NCBI GenBank assembly: GCA_964036155.1
Contig: OZ038422.1
Span: 3,557,201 to 3,621,200 of the forward strand
DNA: 64,000 bases
Direction: 5' to 3'
DNA from: Diploscapter coronatus
Lineage: Eukaryota; Nematoda; Chromadorea; Rhabditida; Rhabditidae
The notes under the pieces are model-generated. The model saw only the letters and a program-made list of their open reading frames with translations. It ran no database searches and was not told where the DNA came from. The first letter of the stretch is position 1; every line of letters starts with the position of its first letter. This document shows, one piece after another, positions 1 to 13,508 of the stretch. Position numbers and translations under genes: made by a program.

Positions 1-3000
1 GAAAAGTAAGAAATAGTAAGCCATGTTGAGAGGAAGGAGGAAAAAGAGTGGTCACTTCAGTTGGAGTAGGAAGAAATAGTGCGTGAAACCGCTAGATGGA
101 CGAAGATTAGAAAAGTAAGACAGAGTAAGTCAAAATGAGAAGGAAAAAGAAGAAAAAATCATTTTCTCCGACTTCTTTATTCTCTCTTCAAAACAAGTAA
201 TATCTTTTCACTTTCCATTTTCGAACGCGTCTGGTCTGCGTCCGTTCCGGATAGAGTACACGCACTTGAATAGCAGTAAATCCCCCTTTCACACTATTTG
301 AACCCCTCTACTCACTCTAACTTTGCATTCATCATTTTAGTGGCGAAGACTTTGGCAACGGATGAAAGAGATTAGCAAAGAGGACAAATCCGAAAGATTC
401 GAATTATTCGAATGATGACCAATGAATGAACAAGGGAACTCTGATGAATTTGAACGGGATAGGAGAGTTGAGCTGAAGAAAATGATATTTGAGAAAATTT
501 GACCAGAAAGACATTCTTCAAGATTTGAATAAATGGAATTTAAAATAAGCAATACAAATGAGATTTTCTATGAAATTGAAAGTCAAAAGATATTGTCCTG
601 AACATTACAGAATTTTCACAAATAAGAGAAAATTAAAATCTCCAGTTATTTGCAAGGATATTTCTGTATTAAAGACCAAATGTTACAGGAAAATTTCTCA
701 CTATCGTCCAAATCTCACTATTGACCTAGACCCTTTTTCACCGAAATTCAATATCCAAATATGAACTATCCATTTCATAAACGTTCATATTATTTTCCTC
801 GCAAAAACCCATCTCCATTTTTCTAATTTTCCACCTCTCAGCTGAGTTACAGTTTTTCTCGTGTCAGGCGCCGCGTGCTGCTTTCTGCGTTCTAGACGTT
901 TTTCAGCCCTTCGCACTACGGGACTCGACTCGATTTCCAATTTCCTCTGCCCGCTTCAAGGTCATATTTTTGCCCCATAGGGCTTTTTGTCCAGGCGAAA
1001 ATGAGGAAAGACGAATTTCTCGGACGTGTAGAAAAATATCGGGAGAAAAATGGGTGGGTAAATGAAATGCAGAAATTGAAATGGCTTAGTTTATAAGTGA
1101 GATGGAAAGATGAAGGTTAGATAAATAAATTGAGTAACTGAATTCGAGAATATCTTTAAATAGATCTCAATGTATAAACGAAAATTTACCTGGCCTATTA
1201 CGATTTTGGAAATTAGCAGTGAATTCTACAGGAATGAACTCATCGAAGATCATCACCATCTCGTTGAATAAAGAAGCGATTTACGTGAAACGCAAATTGG
1301 TGGGAATGTGATGGACAAAATTTACATTGACAAGTTGGGCTAGATTAAATTATGAAATTTCAACCAATTTTATGCGAGTTTTTGAAAGGCTATTCAAAAT
1401 ATAAGATCATTTAATTGCAAAAGTCGGCTAGATTAACACAAATGTTGATTATTGAGAATAACTCTCACCACAAACTAAGAAGAGCAAAAACAATGAAGTT
1501 TGTCGAATAGAACTTGGATTCTAAAATCTAAATATCTCAAGTAAAATATGAAAAATCAAAAAACAAATCCAACTGAATGCTCATTCATATTGCCTAGAGG
1601 CCTTGAGAAGTGCATCTAGTGAGAAACAGAAACAGCAAAGACAGTTCCTCAGAGTGCTATTGCTTGGAGGCTCAATCCGGTTGACGTTTCGCGCATTCCT
1701 CTTCCTCTTTTTGCCTCCAAAATTCATCCCTCTCATTTTCTGCTCGACCATTTCCGAGTTCTTTTCACTCGAAATCTCAAAATCCGCATCATTTTTTGAG
1801 ATATCTAATTTCAATTGGATGATACTTGCTTTTGGGAATAAGATTTTTTTATGCTGCTGATCTCATGAAAAATTAAATTTTCGATATATCTATAGGGAAT
1901 CCCAGTAAAAAATTATGAGGGTTAGGTTGAATAAAGCTTTTGAAAATCATATTCCCTAGATCTGATCTCCAATTATCTAAAACTGATTCTAGCTTTCATT
2001 TACCAATATGAACTAGACTAGATGCTTGGAAAATTTCATCATGACGCAAAAATTTCTTCCTGAGAAATCAACGAATGCGGATAATAGCGACATTCAAGAG
2101 GGAATAAGTGGAACGGATGAATGGCAAGAATCAGACCGGGAACAATCGAGAACATGCCCGGGGAGGAAAATCACCCCCGACACCCTGAGGACGTATGGAC
2201 AGAAACGGGCAAAACACGTCAAGTGCCCCATCGAGTGATCACCATCACGTGTCAACATTTGCAGATGTTTTCGATAACATCGAAAAACGACATGATATGA
2301 TCGAAAAATGTTCCAAGTTTTATCAAGTCTGAAGATGATTTCCATTTTCAATCGGGCAAGTTTTTCGAGTTAAAATAGTTGAACAAATATTTGGTGACGT
2401 TGAAAATATAACAATGAGATATGAGAATCCAGAATATGCTCCAAAGTTCGACACTATTTAGTTGATTTTATCTGCAGGTTCACTACACAGTCAATCTTCA
2501 ACTATAATCCAAAAATAGATATTGATGCGTGCGTTTCAGCGAAACTTATAGCAACTCCCTTCAAAATTATCGCCATTCTGAGAGCAACTAACAAAGCGCA
2601 CACGAAATTTGGAATAATGACAGAAAGTGAAATCCGACTTCTGGGCGAATTAGGGGTCTTGATGTTCGAGTGAAAGGAACCGAACGCAAAGATGGCCTGA
2701 CACATCTGCTAATGCGATATATCAGCCGGGAATGCGTCTTTCTCTCACTCAGCCGAGAACTAAATGACTGCGTCAAACTTGCGCAGCAGCAAATTACGTC
2801 CGTTCGTCTTTCATGCAAATTCGCCTGAAAGGCGTTCGTTTCTGGATTTCTTGCCCCATCCAAATCGCCTTATAACTTTTTCATCATTCCGAATCCTTTC
2901 ATCGAGATTTCGTCCTGTAATATTCTGCAAAATTTCACTTTATCCTTAATCTTTTCTCTGATTTTTTGGCGCTTAACCTCGTTTTCATTGAGAATTGTTG

Positions 3001-6000
3001 TAGCGAAATCAAAGCAGAAGCCAAAAATGGGAATTGAGACGCGCATTACAAAATCAGAGTCAAATCAGCGATGCGAAGAAAATGAGATGGGAAGTAGAAA
3101 ACCTGGCGCAAAGAATGAAGACGACGGTGTGCCAGGCGAAACAATGCGCCACGGCACGACGAAAATTCAAAATCAATCGACCATGCTACGACTATTTTGG
3201 GACAGGTAGAGAACAGGACAACGCCAATTTTGGGTAACATTGGAACAGGGATTTGAAAACACAAAAAAAAACTTTTTAAAGAGAGAGAGAGAGAACATGC
3301 GCCTACAAAGCCATCGGTTCTTCGACTATTCTATCATCTCGCAAAATGTTGAAATATAAGAGATTTCTGAAATTAAAAGAAAATCTCGCTCTTGTAGAAG
3401 CGACATTTTCCGATAGCTGTGAGAAATATCGACACCTCACAAATATTGAAAACACAAAAAATAAAGCATGTGTAATATCCCATTCGGAAGTTGTCGCTGA
3501 ACTCGCAAAAGCATAATCAAATGCGCGTGAATGCTTTCCTCATCTCCTCGAGTTTCTCTTCTACTGTCTAATGCATTTACGGCAGATCCGCAATGCCGAA
3601 ATGCCTTGTTTGTCTTATGGTTCGTTCCGAAGAATGGAGACGAATTGCCGCGTTTGCATTTGCATTTTGCATTTTGCTTCTTGGTTCTGATTCTTGTTCC
3701 TGAGCGGAACGTGATAGGTAATAATAACAATAAAAACACCCAATTTAATTGTGTTTGTAGTTTGTAAGAAAGGTTACCAAAGTTACTGATTGAAGTTGGG
3801 TTTATGGGCGTATATGCGAGAGCCAGAATGAAATATATGTTCTAATAGCAATGATCTTAAGAAATTTTAAAGCTCAATAGCACAGCTTCTGACTATCAAT
3901 TTCAAACACAATTAATTACGTATTATTTACGAAATCACTAATTCGATTTGTGTTATGAACTGGAGAAGATGCGTTAATTAAACAACTATTGGAATTTCCA
4001 AATTAAGATACAAATTGAAATCTAGTGGCACACTTTTTGCAAAATAATTTCAAGCAAAGTGATTATTTAATGTTCGTAAAATTATATTATGAAGAGAAAT
4101 AAAGAAACAAATCAAATAGTTTACTAACAACTCGGATCTAAAAAATCTTGAAAATTAGCAAAAATTGGGCAAATACGAAAACATCTCAAATGTCACTATA
4201 AATTGATGAGATGCGAGTGTATGTGAGTCGAATATCAAAATTTGTCGAAATATGCTATATATCCGGCAAGAAATAGTAACCTACTTTCATTTTCTAGCGA
4301 CAACTTACAACCTAAGGATACTTTCTCTTACGATTAGCGTATCTAGGTTTTCCTAGTGAATGGGAAGGAGTGTGAAGGCTAATTCCGACATTCTGGAAAC
4401 TAATATGGGAATATGGTATAACTGGTTTAAAACCATCGGACTATTCGGCTATGCATTGGAACGCCTCTGTGCGTCTGTGACGATGCGCGCGCGCGCGCAC
4501 AGAAGTCATAGTTAAAATAGTCAGAGGAAGATACATCGATAATAAGCGAAAGCTGATGATGACGGCGGAAAAACACACGGGGAGGATCGCGAGGGGTGCG
4601 AAAGAGAAGAAAAACGTATTAGGTGTGAGAAGATCAACGTTATGATTAAGGCAGATCTTCGGTGCGGACCACCCTTAAGCCCAAATATTTCGCCAAAATC
4701 ATGCTGCGCATAGCATGGGTAAAATCTCCGATATGTAACATGCAAACACATCATTCGAGACATCCTCGCACGTTGCCTGCTCTTAGATGTCAACATCTCA
4801 TAAGGAATTTCCTACAGATTTTTCTCGAAAATAATTCATTCAGGCTGAAAATTTGCGCATTTTTGAAAATTACGAGGGTGAGACGCGTGAATGGATAAGT
4901 GATCGAGATGGAGGAAGACAGGGAAAGACCAGCGGAAGAAAGAAGAGGAACATCACAGGGATGACAGAGACAAGCAGATGCATCTAAGTAGGCAACAAGG
5001 ACGCGGCTAATCGAATGGAGAAAATATCCGAACAAAGTAACCGCAAAGTGGATTTGAGTAGGAGAAAGCTGAAAGTAAGATCGGTGAAAGTCCAAGCCGC
5101 TTTTGGATTTGGAATAGGAGGAATCAAGTAACCTTCCCCTATTTTGAGAAGGAAATTTTAGATGGAAGATCAGAAGCAAATATCTCGTCAGAAAAATGCC
5201 GAAGAAGAAGAAGAAGAAGTAAATTTGGATTTATTGCGACGCTGAGCCTTGGCGAAAGTGTGCAAGAAAAGAGACGATAGCTCTGCTGCCATCTCTCAGG
5301 CCTACAATCTATTTCGCTCACCGCAACGTCACGATAAATCCAAATCCTCAAAGAGGGAAAGTCTCAACCGATTCCGGTATTTTCTGCCAAATAAAAATGT
5401 CGTAAAAATAGCAGACTAAGGAGATGCCAAATTAGCATAAATTTAGTTTACTGACAAAATAAAGAAGCTAGGTGTAGCTCTCGAGTATGCTAATATCTAG
5501 CATGTGATCACTTGAAGTGGCGTATTCATGGAAAATGGGCGAGTAGACGGGAAACAGATGATAATTGGCAACAATCAGCTAGAGGATTGTACAGACAAGC
5601 CGAGAAACGAGTTGATCTCGAGTGGTCGAAGAAAAAGCAATCTTTGAGTAAATAGGTAAATAGAAAATACTCGTCAACGAACACCCGATGCAATCGGGAC
5701 GAAACGAGATCGCAAATCGAGAATTTCCCTGGCAAGAATGATAGACTTCATTAACTTATAAAATTTGAATGATTCGATTATTTTGAGAATTGCATATATT
5801 TTTCTTGCGGTCATTATGAAGAATGATCATTACATTATCATGAAATTTAATGAGACCCAATTTTCTGTGAAACACAATATTCAAAAAAAAAATTTCGCTC
5901 TATGATTTTTGCTATTGCAAAAATGAAATGAGATCGGATTGGCGAAATTGGAAAACAATTTCGAAAAACAAGGAAAGCGTGGTCTGAAAATGAAAACGAT

Positions 6001-9000
6001 GGTCAGGCGCTCAACGCCCAGCTGGTATCTTTCTTGTGAAAATTTGATGAAAACTAGAAAAAGGAGAGAAAGAACAGAGATAAAGCGAAATCAAGTGAAC
6101 TAGAGATACGAAAAAAGTTAGAGGTAACGTGAAATTGAGAGAATCGTAGATAAGAGAGATGCAGCTTTAGGCGAGAAGAAAATGGAAGAAGAGAAAAAAC
6201 GAAGAAAATGTGGCTACCATTTCGAATGCATCGAGAGAGAGACACGAAGCGGCGAAGAAAAAACGAGAAAACTGGGTGAGCGAATCAAAATCAGAGGAAT
6301 AAGAGAAGCTGAAAATCGGAAAATATCAATGAATGAAGAAAAATTCGAAAATTATATGGATTTGAAAATATTCTAAGTGAAAGTTTTGCAATAATAAAGT
6401 GGTACAAATTTTCGCGCTGATTAAAATATTTGGAACATATAATCGAGATCTGTGAAGCTGAAAATTGGGAAGCATCGAATTAAAGTGAAAAGAAAAAAGA
6501 CTAATTTCAAAATGCGAACGGACAATACAATAGCGAGATTAAAAACTGATTGCATATCCTGAGTGATTATTTTTTGTAGCCTATCATCGAAATCAAATAA
6601 GATGACAATCATGATTAGAAACTAACGTAGAGATTTGGTAGTTTAAGCGATATAGACTGAAGAAACTATAAGATCACTCTAATTACTAGCATTTGATTTT
6701 CCTTAAGTTTGTGTTTTCCACGTAAAATATCGATAGTTCACTAAACTAATACTAATTCGAAAATGTATGCGGTTGCGAAAAGTTAAGATAAGAATTTCAC
6801 CGATAAGAAAATACTACTGAAAAAGTTGTCGAAGAAAGGGGAAAATTGAGAGCGAGTTCTCAGCTTCACCTAAATTTACTGATAATCGTTTATCGTTATC
6901 AGTTAACCCAAATTTGATCGCTAGCGAGCTGTGGCGCGAAGCAGCGAGGGTTACACTTAGGCAGTTCGCGTTATTTTCGACTTTCGATTCGACTTCTTAA
7001 CTACCCAAAATCAAAAAGGGTTACATAATCGATCGATCAGCTTGATAAAAAAACAACTAGAAACTTTGGTTTATAGCGAATAGGGTGGGTCAAATCATTA
7101 ATTTTATTTCCTTCTATTAGGAGGTATTTATTAGGTTACAGTTCGATCATTTTCACATAGGCAATGTAATTCACAGGTGAACTGTGGGCTTTATGCTTTA
7201 CAAATTTATGTCTTAAGTTGATTTTCTTTCAAAATGTGATGAAGCATAGATTTATGAGTTGATGAGGAAGAACTATTTGAAAATTTCGATGTTTTGAATA
7301 ACGAACGTTGCATTTCATTAGCGAAAACCACACAAGCATTATTATGAAATCTTCTTGGCTTATCGATAAGATCGGATATAGTCGAAGAGAAAGATACGTT
7401 TTGCAGAAAGAGAACAACTTCGCAGCGAAAATAAGGCCATCCTCCAAAAAATGTGTTCATTTTTCGCCTAATTTGGTCGAACAATGTCGTTTCAAAGTCT
7501 CCAGGATGTTTGTTGGAGCTGAACAAACAGGCTTTTAGTCGGAAGAACAAATATCCAGAATTAGGTTTTTTCTCCGAAGTAAAAAAATCCCCAATCACTA
7601 ATTCGATGATGAGGATGAATCATGTCGGCGGAAACTGGATGAATTATCATAATCAAACGAGCTTTATCATTATCGGATTTGAGGCTGAACTTCAGATTTA
7701 AAATATCAGTTCCGGTATCCAAAAAAATTATTTTAGAGGATTGACGATTACACTAGAGAAAGGAGCTATGAGAAAAATGAGTCAACAAAATAACCTAATT
7801 TTGAAGAAAAACTAGCAAAATTACTGATAAAAAATCTACATTTCATAAGCCCCAAAAATGGCTATGATCGTGGATGCGTCGCATGAACGAGAAAAGGAAC
7901 AGGAACGTTTTTTCGTTATCTTTGAGACGAAAAGAAGCGACCGAATAGGGTCACTTAGCAGAAGAATCAGAACAGGAGAAGAGAGGGGGGAGGAAGAGTG
8001 TTTGCTCAGAAACAGACAGACCATAAAAAGGGAGGCTCGATTTCCATTCCTAAAAAAGGAACGGCCAAGAGAGCGGTCAGGAACAGGTATTACTCGAGAG
8101 AGATCAGAGAAAAATAGAATAAAAAAACTGGATATGATAACTATTTGGGGAAAATGAGTGTGAGAAAATTAAGGCTAAATTGAAATGAGATTTTAGCTTT
8201 GATCTATCAAGAACTTGTAAAACTGCTATATCTGTATTATTTTGAAACATTTGAAAAGCTAATGAAATTCGATAATTACTTTGTAAGAAAAGCACTGAGG
8301 AGAGTAAAACGCGGAATGATCTAGCAATAAATCTCTTGAGATATTTTCAAACGGTCTTCCGATTTTCCCAGGACTTGTGGGTTTACTTCTCAAATACTTT
8401 ATGCACTAAGGAATAAACCAGACTCTTTCCCTGCGCCCTTTTCGCTGAATCATACAAAAATCCTACAACACGCCGCAAATACATCTGCTTGATCCTGGAA
8501 ACTCTGCAGAGACTTTTTGCAGAAAACGGTCAAAAAGAGGCGAAAAGCGAGAAAAGAAGAAAGTGCAAACAGAACAGAGGAAGAGAGTTTTGTTGTACAT
8601 TTGAGGACAAAATAGAGGGCTATATTTGTACGTTTACAGGACGTTTAGGAAAAGTGATAGGGAATATTTTTAGACCATAACATCTTGGCAAGGTATTTTT
8701 TAAATTTAGATATATTTATGGTAGATAAAAAGAAATATAATTCAAAAAAATTCTTTAATTTATCGGAAACTATCGAGAAGCATTCACTATCTATCACTTT
8801 CAATGCGATACTAGTCACGTCATAACTTGAAAGTGAAGGAAAATACGACAAAATATCTCAGGCCTTTTGAAGCTAGAAAATTTTTGGAAAATAAAAATCA
8901 GTCAATATGAAAAGCTTACTGTTTGTGTCTGGATCTTCTTCTTCTTCGACTCCTACTTCGCGACATCGTTCGATTTGTTGTCATTCGAGTAGAGAAATAA

Positions 9001-9494
9001 AGATAGGTTCGCCTTCCTTCGAAATGACCACTTTGCACAAATAATGCCTCTGTGAATGCCGGCTCATTTCAATAAGAAAGAAAGCCATCTCTTCATATTT
9101 CACAATCCTCATATCGAATTTCAGATGCTCAACATTTTAATATTTTTTTTTTTTAAATAACAGCTATTTTCCAAAATTATTTATTAAAAAGTCAACACTG
9201 GGAATAATCTTTGCACAGAAAATATGAATATCGACAAAAGTGATTATTTGAACAACCATAGACTTAAAAAATTGGAAAAGTCGTTACATCGTTACGCATG
9301 AAAAAGTATAGGCTACCATATGATAGGGGGCAGGATAGAGACTTTTATTCGAATCTATAATGTTATGATGTAACGATTTCTCCGAATAGTCTAGATTTTG
9401 AATTTGTTTTAGTGTAGCATGAAAGATATATGCTGCTAATATCATTGAATTCAATTTTTGAAAATAATTATCGATTTTTTGAAACATACTGTTC
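1..9494. other. Gene-poor purine-rich flank
   Basis: I see no multi-exon gene I can support here. The + strand is rich in A and G over most of the first 8.5 kb, with GA-rich runs near 3000-3200, 4900-5220, 6050-6380 and 7860-8120. Simple repeats include GA near 3281-3294, GC near 4485-4498 and (GAA)6 at 5201-5219. Open frames are scattered and short. The longest is 130 codons on the - strand at 7206-7598; it has no recognisable domain, signal peptide or linked exon, so I do not call it a gene. Intron sense strands in nematodes tend to be T-rich, so the skew would fit a long intron or untranslated region of a - strand transcript, but that is inference. Confidence 0.5.
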
Positions 9495-11982
9495 TTACGT
9501 GCAAGCGCACTCTCTGGCAACGACTCCTCTGATTTCGGTGACTTGCCATTTCCCACGATGTCCGACGGTGACCATGCGAAGTGGAGCATACCTAAAAGTT
9601 CACTTAATTCAAAATATCAAAATGAGAGGGCCATCGTCATCAAGTTGTATCTTTTGATCACGAACCGCTTTGAAACATATTAAGTTCTAAATTTGTCTCG
9701 AAACTTTTCCGAGTAACTGAAGTTGTTTAGTATTATTAAGCTGAGTACGAGATGGAGGAAGAGCATTACCAAAACACATTATTCATCCTTTCATTAAAAA
9801 TCTTGAAACATCAAATCTCAAAATTGAGTAAATTTCAATAGTCATCATTTTTGTTTACCTAGTTGCATGGCAACATCCTCCAGTGTCAGTTTTTTCCGTG
9901 GATCTATCCCCGGTGACATGAATGGCTTGTGCATGGGCGGCGGGGTTGTACTGAATTTTACATCATTATTATGATTATGATGTATGAATAAATAGTGCTT
10001 ACCAAATGATGACGAAGAGAACACGACCCCCGACAGACGTAGGCATCGTATTTCCTTGGAGCGATAATGAATTTGTAGTCATTCAGAGGGAAACTGATCT
10101 GAATTTAGAATCCTTAGAGGCTGATAAAGCTGCTGAGTTACGAGTTTCTTTTTTGATGGAGGTGAGTTGTGAATAGTGAAATGTTATCTTACCGTATGCG
10201 ATCCCAAACAGCACGTATCATTATCCCTATACGGTATCGAACACTCGACAGAACCAGGAGCGGTGTAGCCAGGCATGAAATGCTTCATGAACGGGGTGTT
10301 CGCGATTTCTTCTTCGGCTAAAGATATGAACTTGGAGATTTGTGAGAATTTGATAGTTTGATCAGGTTTTGAAATAAATCAGGATTGTATATAGTTGATT
10401 TTAGATTGTTACGGATTTTAATAGGGGTTTCATAGCAAAATAACTTACTCATTGGCTTCGAAATTGGCGCTGTAAGAGCGTCCCTCCGAACTCGTCTGCC
10501 GGATTGACGGAGCTTCAGCCAAAGTAGCATATTCTGGAAAACGTTTATTTGGCACATTTTCAGGCAATCTTTCTTGTAACTTGTGATAATCTCAAATTCT
10601 CACAACTTTTTTCTCTGTTTTGATTCAGCTCTCAATTAACTCTCAAACTTTCCAATCATAATGAATGTCATTGAAAATCGAAATGGCGAGCAAAGTAGCT
10701 CAATGAAATTCAACACCATACTCGCTAATTGAATTGAAGAAATTATTGGAAATTTCAAGATGATTTCATCAGAAAAACAAATTAATTCTACTCTAGAGAA
10801 TGTCATATGGAAGGAAAATTCCGAAGATCGAAACTTACTCATCCAACAGCACTTTACGTATTATTTTGTCACTAATTCCAAATGATCTACCAAAACTCAA
10901 ATCGATCGTCGATCAATTCACCTTGTGCCCATTCTTATCATCATTCGGATAGATTGCTCGATTCTCCCCATCAACGAGGGTTGCGACGAAAATGCCCATG
11001 AAATCATCGGGAAACTCGAGAATTCTGAGTAAATTCGATAATTTATCGAAATGGCAATAAACAATTAGCCGATTGCTTGCTCACCGCTTCAACCTTTTTC
11101 CTCTGAGAGACACCTCGATGAATGAATTATGGAGAACTGGCAGAGTGCGGTTGAAGAGAGTTGACGAAGGCTAAAATTATTGTGATGGGTTAGAAAATTT
11201 TTGAGAGCGAATAAAATTAGATTTCTATCAATATGGTACGTGCTTTTTTCTCTTAGAATACTATTAAAATTGTATTGATTAATGCTTTCATTCGAATCGA
11301 ATTGTTTACCTCTCCTTCTGACGAAACAAACTGCAAAATGACATCAGCTTCTTCCATAATTTCACCGGGAGTATTTTTCAAGAAAATTCGCAGAAAGCCC
11401 TAGATTTCATTGATTTATTGACAATATTTTGCTAAAAAGTATACCTCTTCGGCGAAAACGATTGGTAGTGACTTTGAAATATTGAACATAACTGCTTTAA
11501 TTGGAAGGTCTCCTGAAATGCATCCCAAATGCGGTAGAGTTTAGTCTTCAAACCTGTAGCATCCTCAGCAGAAAAGAAGACCGTTTCATATTCTGGACTT
11601 GGTTTTTCTTCTTGAATTACATTCCGCTTGTGGGGATGAGAGACTTTACTCAGTTCATTGTTGATATAGTCGGAAATGATTTTCTGAAAAACAACAAGTT
11701 CATGCTGAGCCGGGTATCTGAAAATCTCTAAACGTTGCAACTCGAAGAAACGCTATACGAAAGGAGAGAGTATTTCTTTACCCTATCTATTTATACCCCC
11801 ATACGTTCTCTCTCCAAATTGCAAGATATTTAAATTGTCTAATATTTTAGGCTTACATTGATACTTCTCGTCCTCTCATGTCGTTTCTTTTCCATGTGTC
11901 CAGGTCGATGACATCTGGCGAAGGCATACGGCATATAGATGGCCAGAATGGTGATTAAAAAATACCAACAACAACAGCGCAT
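9495..11982 (-). CDS. TGF-beta family ligand, DAF-7/activin-like, 11 exons
   Basis: Secreted growth-factor precursor of 365 aa. Exons, 5' to 3': 11982-11857, 11683-11554, 11512-11445, 11399-11310, 11170-11085, 11024-10922, 10533-10449, 10317-10193, 10098-10003, 9950-9859, 9591-9495; all phases agree with GT/AG borders. Residues 1-22 form a signal peptide (MRCCCWYFLITILAIYMPYA). A prodomain follows, then a furin-type site RRVRR ending at residue 218. The mature part (219-365) carries nine cysteines in TGF-beta order: C255, CC at 265-266, CRGSC at 293-297, GCC at 328-330, and CAC at 362-364 just before the stop. Motifs FIIAPRKYDAYVCRGSC and NPAAHAQAI are typical. The paired CC at the start of the knot places it with the TGF-beta/activin/DAF-7 type rather than the seven-cysteine BMP type. 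Odd point: the usual W-x-W-I-x-A-P is YKFIIAP, with both tryptophans lost. Family call is firm; orthology to daf-7 is likely but not proven. Confidence 0.93.
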
Positions 11983-13254
11983 TAGATGCAATCCAACACA
12001 GAAGTCGGCTGTCTTCAATTCGATGATCGTGATTTAACTAGGTATGAAGTGACACGCCTACTTGCGGCTCGTAGTGGGACTAGAAAAATCATGTTGCATT
12101 TAGCAATTAGACAAATTAACTCTTATCGTTCTTATAACCTTCTCTTCAATATTCATAAAATCGGCTCTAATTTAGAAGCTGCAAATAACCAAAGACTAAC
12201 CTACCGTAATGACGAAGCAGATCTTATTCGTTCTTCAGCAGTATCAATAATCGATGATGAAGTCTAGGATGATGTTGGATAGATCGATGTTGGCATGAAC
12301 TGGCTAAATATTACGATCAATGCTGTAAATCCGATATCCGGTACGGAATAGTTCGTTGTCCCTATTTCCTTATTTCTTGCTGTTTGTGTGTTCCTGTTGT
12401 CCTGCTCTCTGTTTCACCTACCATTTGCGTGGTGCAATAAAGTGATCGTAAATCGCACAAGTGCAACACTTGTGTAGCGAGGAGACCCCTATTGTCAACC
12501 TGCAGAGGGAATTTGCATACGAAAAGGGCACTCGGGTGAAGTCCGCGATACCAATATGGATGTTTCATAATCAAATTATAATTTGTGAATTTTTCGAAAT
12601 GTCAAAACTTTACGCACTTCAAGGACACAAGAACCTGTCTGGGATTATGGTAGTTGCTAAACATTATCCATCGCTGAGAGCAATCATTTTTGAGTGTGTT
12701 GGAAATTTTTCTTGAAGAACTTCCAAATATATTTTAAATAAACCAAGCTGTAATAAGTTTAAATAAGTAGTTAGGTGACTGGGGAAAACAAGTCAGCATT
12801 ATGCACTATTTTGGAGGTTAATGATCTTGGAGAACTTTTAAACCTATCTGAATCAGACTGTAGTCTACTTTCAAAAAGAAAATTTTTTGAAGGTTCAAAT
12901 ACCATCCAAAAATAACCATTTCGCCTACATGATTGTACAGAAAAAACGCATGAAAATAGACTATCAAATCAAGATCAACTAAAACTTCATGGCTCGTTTC
13001 AAAAGCCAGCGCCGCCAATTTTCTTTCTGATTTTCGAGAAACTCTGATTCTGAAAATTACAGTTGTTCAAATATGCATCTGCAAAATCAGGCAAAAATTT
13101 ATTTGGATATTGGGTTTTGGCTGTTAAAACGCTAAAATCGGGTTCACCCAGACAACAAATAAGGAAAAATATAAATCCTTGTGGGTGGTTCTCTAGCTTT
13201 CAAAATGGCTAAAACAGATCGAACACCTGCTGCATAAAAATTCAGCTTCTAGCC
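11983..13254. other. Intergenic region upstream of the TGF-beta ligand
   Basis: The stretch holds the 5' flank of the - strand TGF-beta gene and the upstream flank of the small secreted + strand gene. Open frames of 93 codons (+, 11986-12267) and 70 codons (-, 12362-12574) occur but show no signal peptide, domain or matching splice sites, and the first overlaps the start of the TGF-beta gene. I see nothing else. Confidence 0.5.
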
Positions 13255-13261
13255 TATAAAA
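13255..13261 (+). promoter_or_regulatory. TATA box of small secreted gene
   Basis: TATAAAA lies about 250 bp upstream of the start codon at 13509. A short untranslated exon could run from about 13285 to a donor after 13329 (AAATAAG/GTTAGT), joining the acceptor TTTATTTTCAG ending at 13500, eight bases before the ATG. The same arrangement (TATA, short 5' UTR exon, intron, acceptor just before ATG) is seen at 61.57-61.88 kb. Confidence 0.5.
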
Positions 13262-13508
13262 TGGATCAAACTCAAGCGAACCATCACTTGTGTTTTCCGA
13301 TTGGAAACAGTCTATTCTTTAGAAAATAAGGTTAGTCATTTTTTATTTCGTATAAAAATTTCTGATTTACTACTTCAAATGTGTTTCAAAATTTTGAAAG
13401 ATTTTTGTGACATTTTAGTTTTGATCAATCGAATAGCGTTCTATAAGCATGAATCTAGTATATTTTCTGAAAAAAAAAACTGATTGAAATTTATTTTCAG
13501 CACTAGAC

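Noticed and set aside
7206..7598. 130-codon open frame on the - strand
   Set aside because: Longest frame in the left flank, but it has no signal peptide, domain or matching splice partner, and a similar-size frame on the + strand overlaps it. Chance cannot be excluded in this biased sequence.
8920..9000. Arg/Ser-rich mini-exon (MSRSRSRRRRRSRHKQ) ending at a GTAAGC donor on the - strand
   Set aside because: The sequence comes from a CTT/CTC-type simple repeat and no sensible following exon was found downstream.
10844..10850. Possible extra exon end (GGATGA/GTAAGTTTC, - strand) inside the TGF-beta gene
   Set aside because: The flanking exons already join in phase without it, and the sequence before it has stops in the needed frame.
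11986..12267. 93-codon + strand frame
   Set aside because: It begins next to the TGF-beta start on the other strand, lacks any recognised feature and has no splice context.
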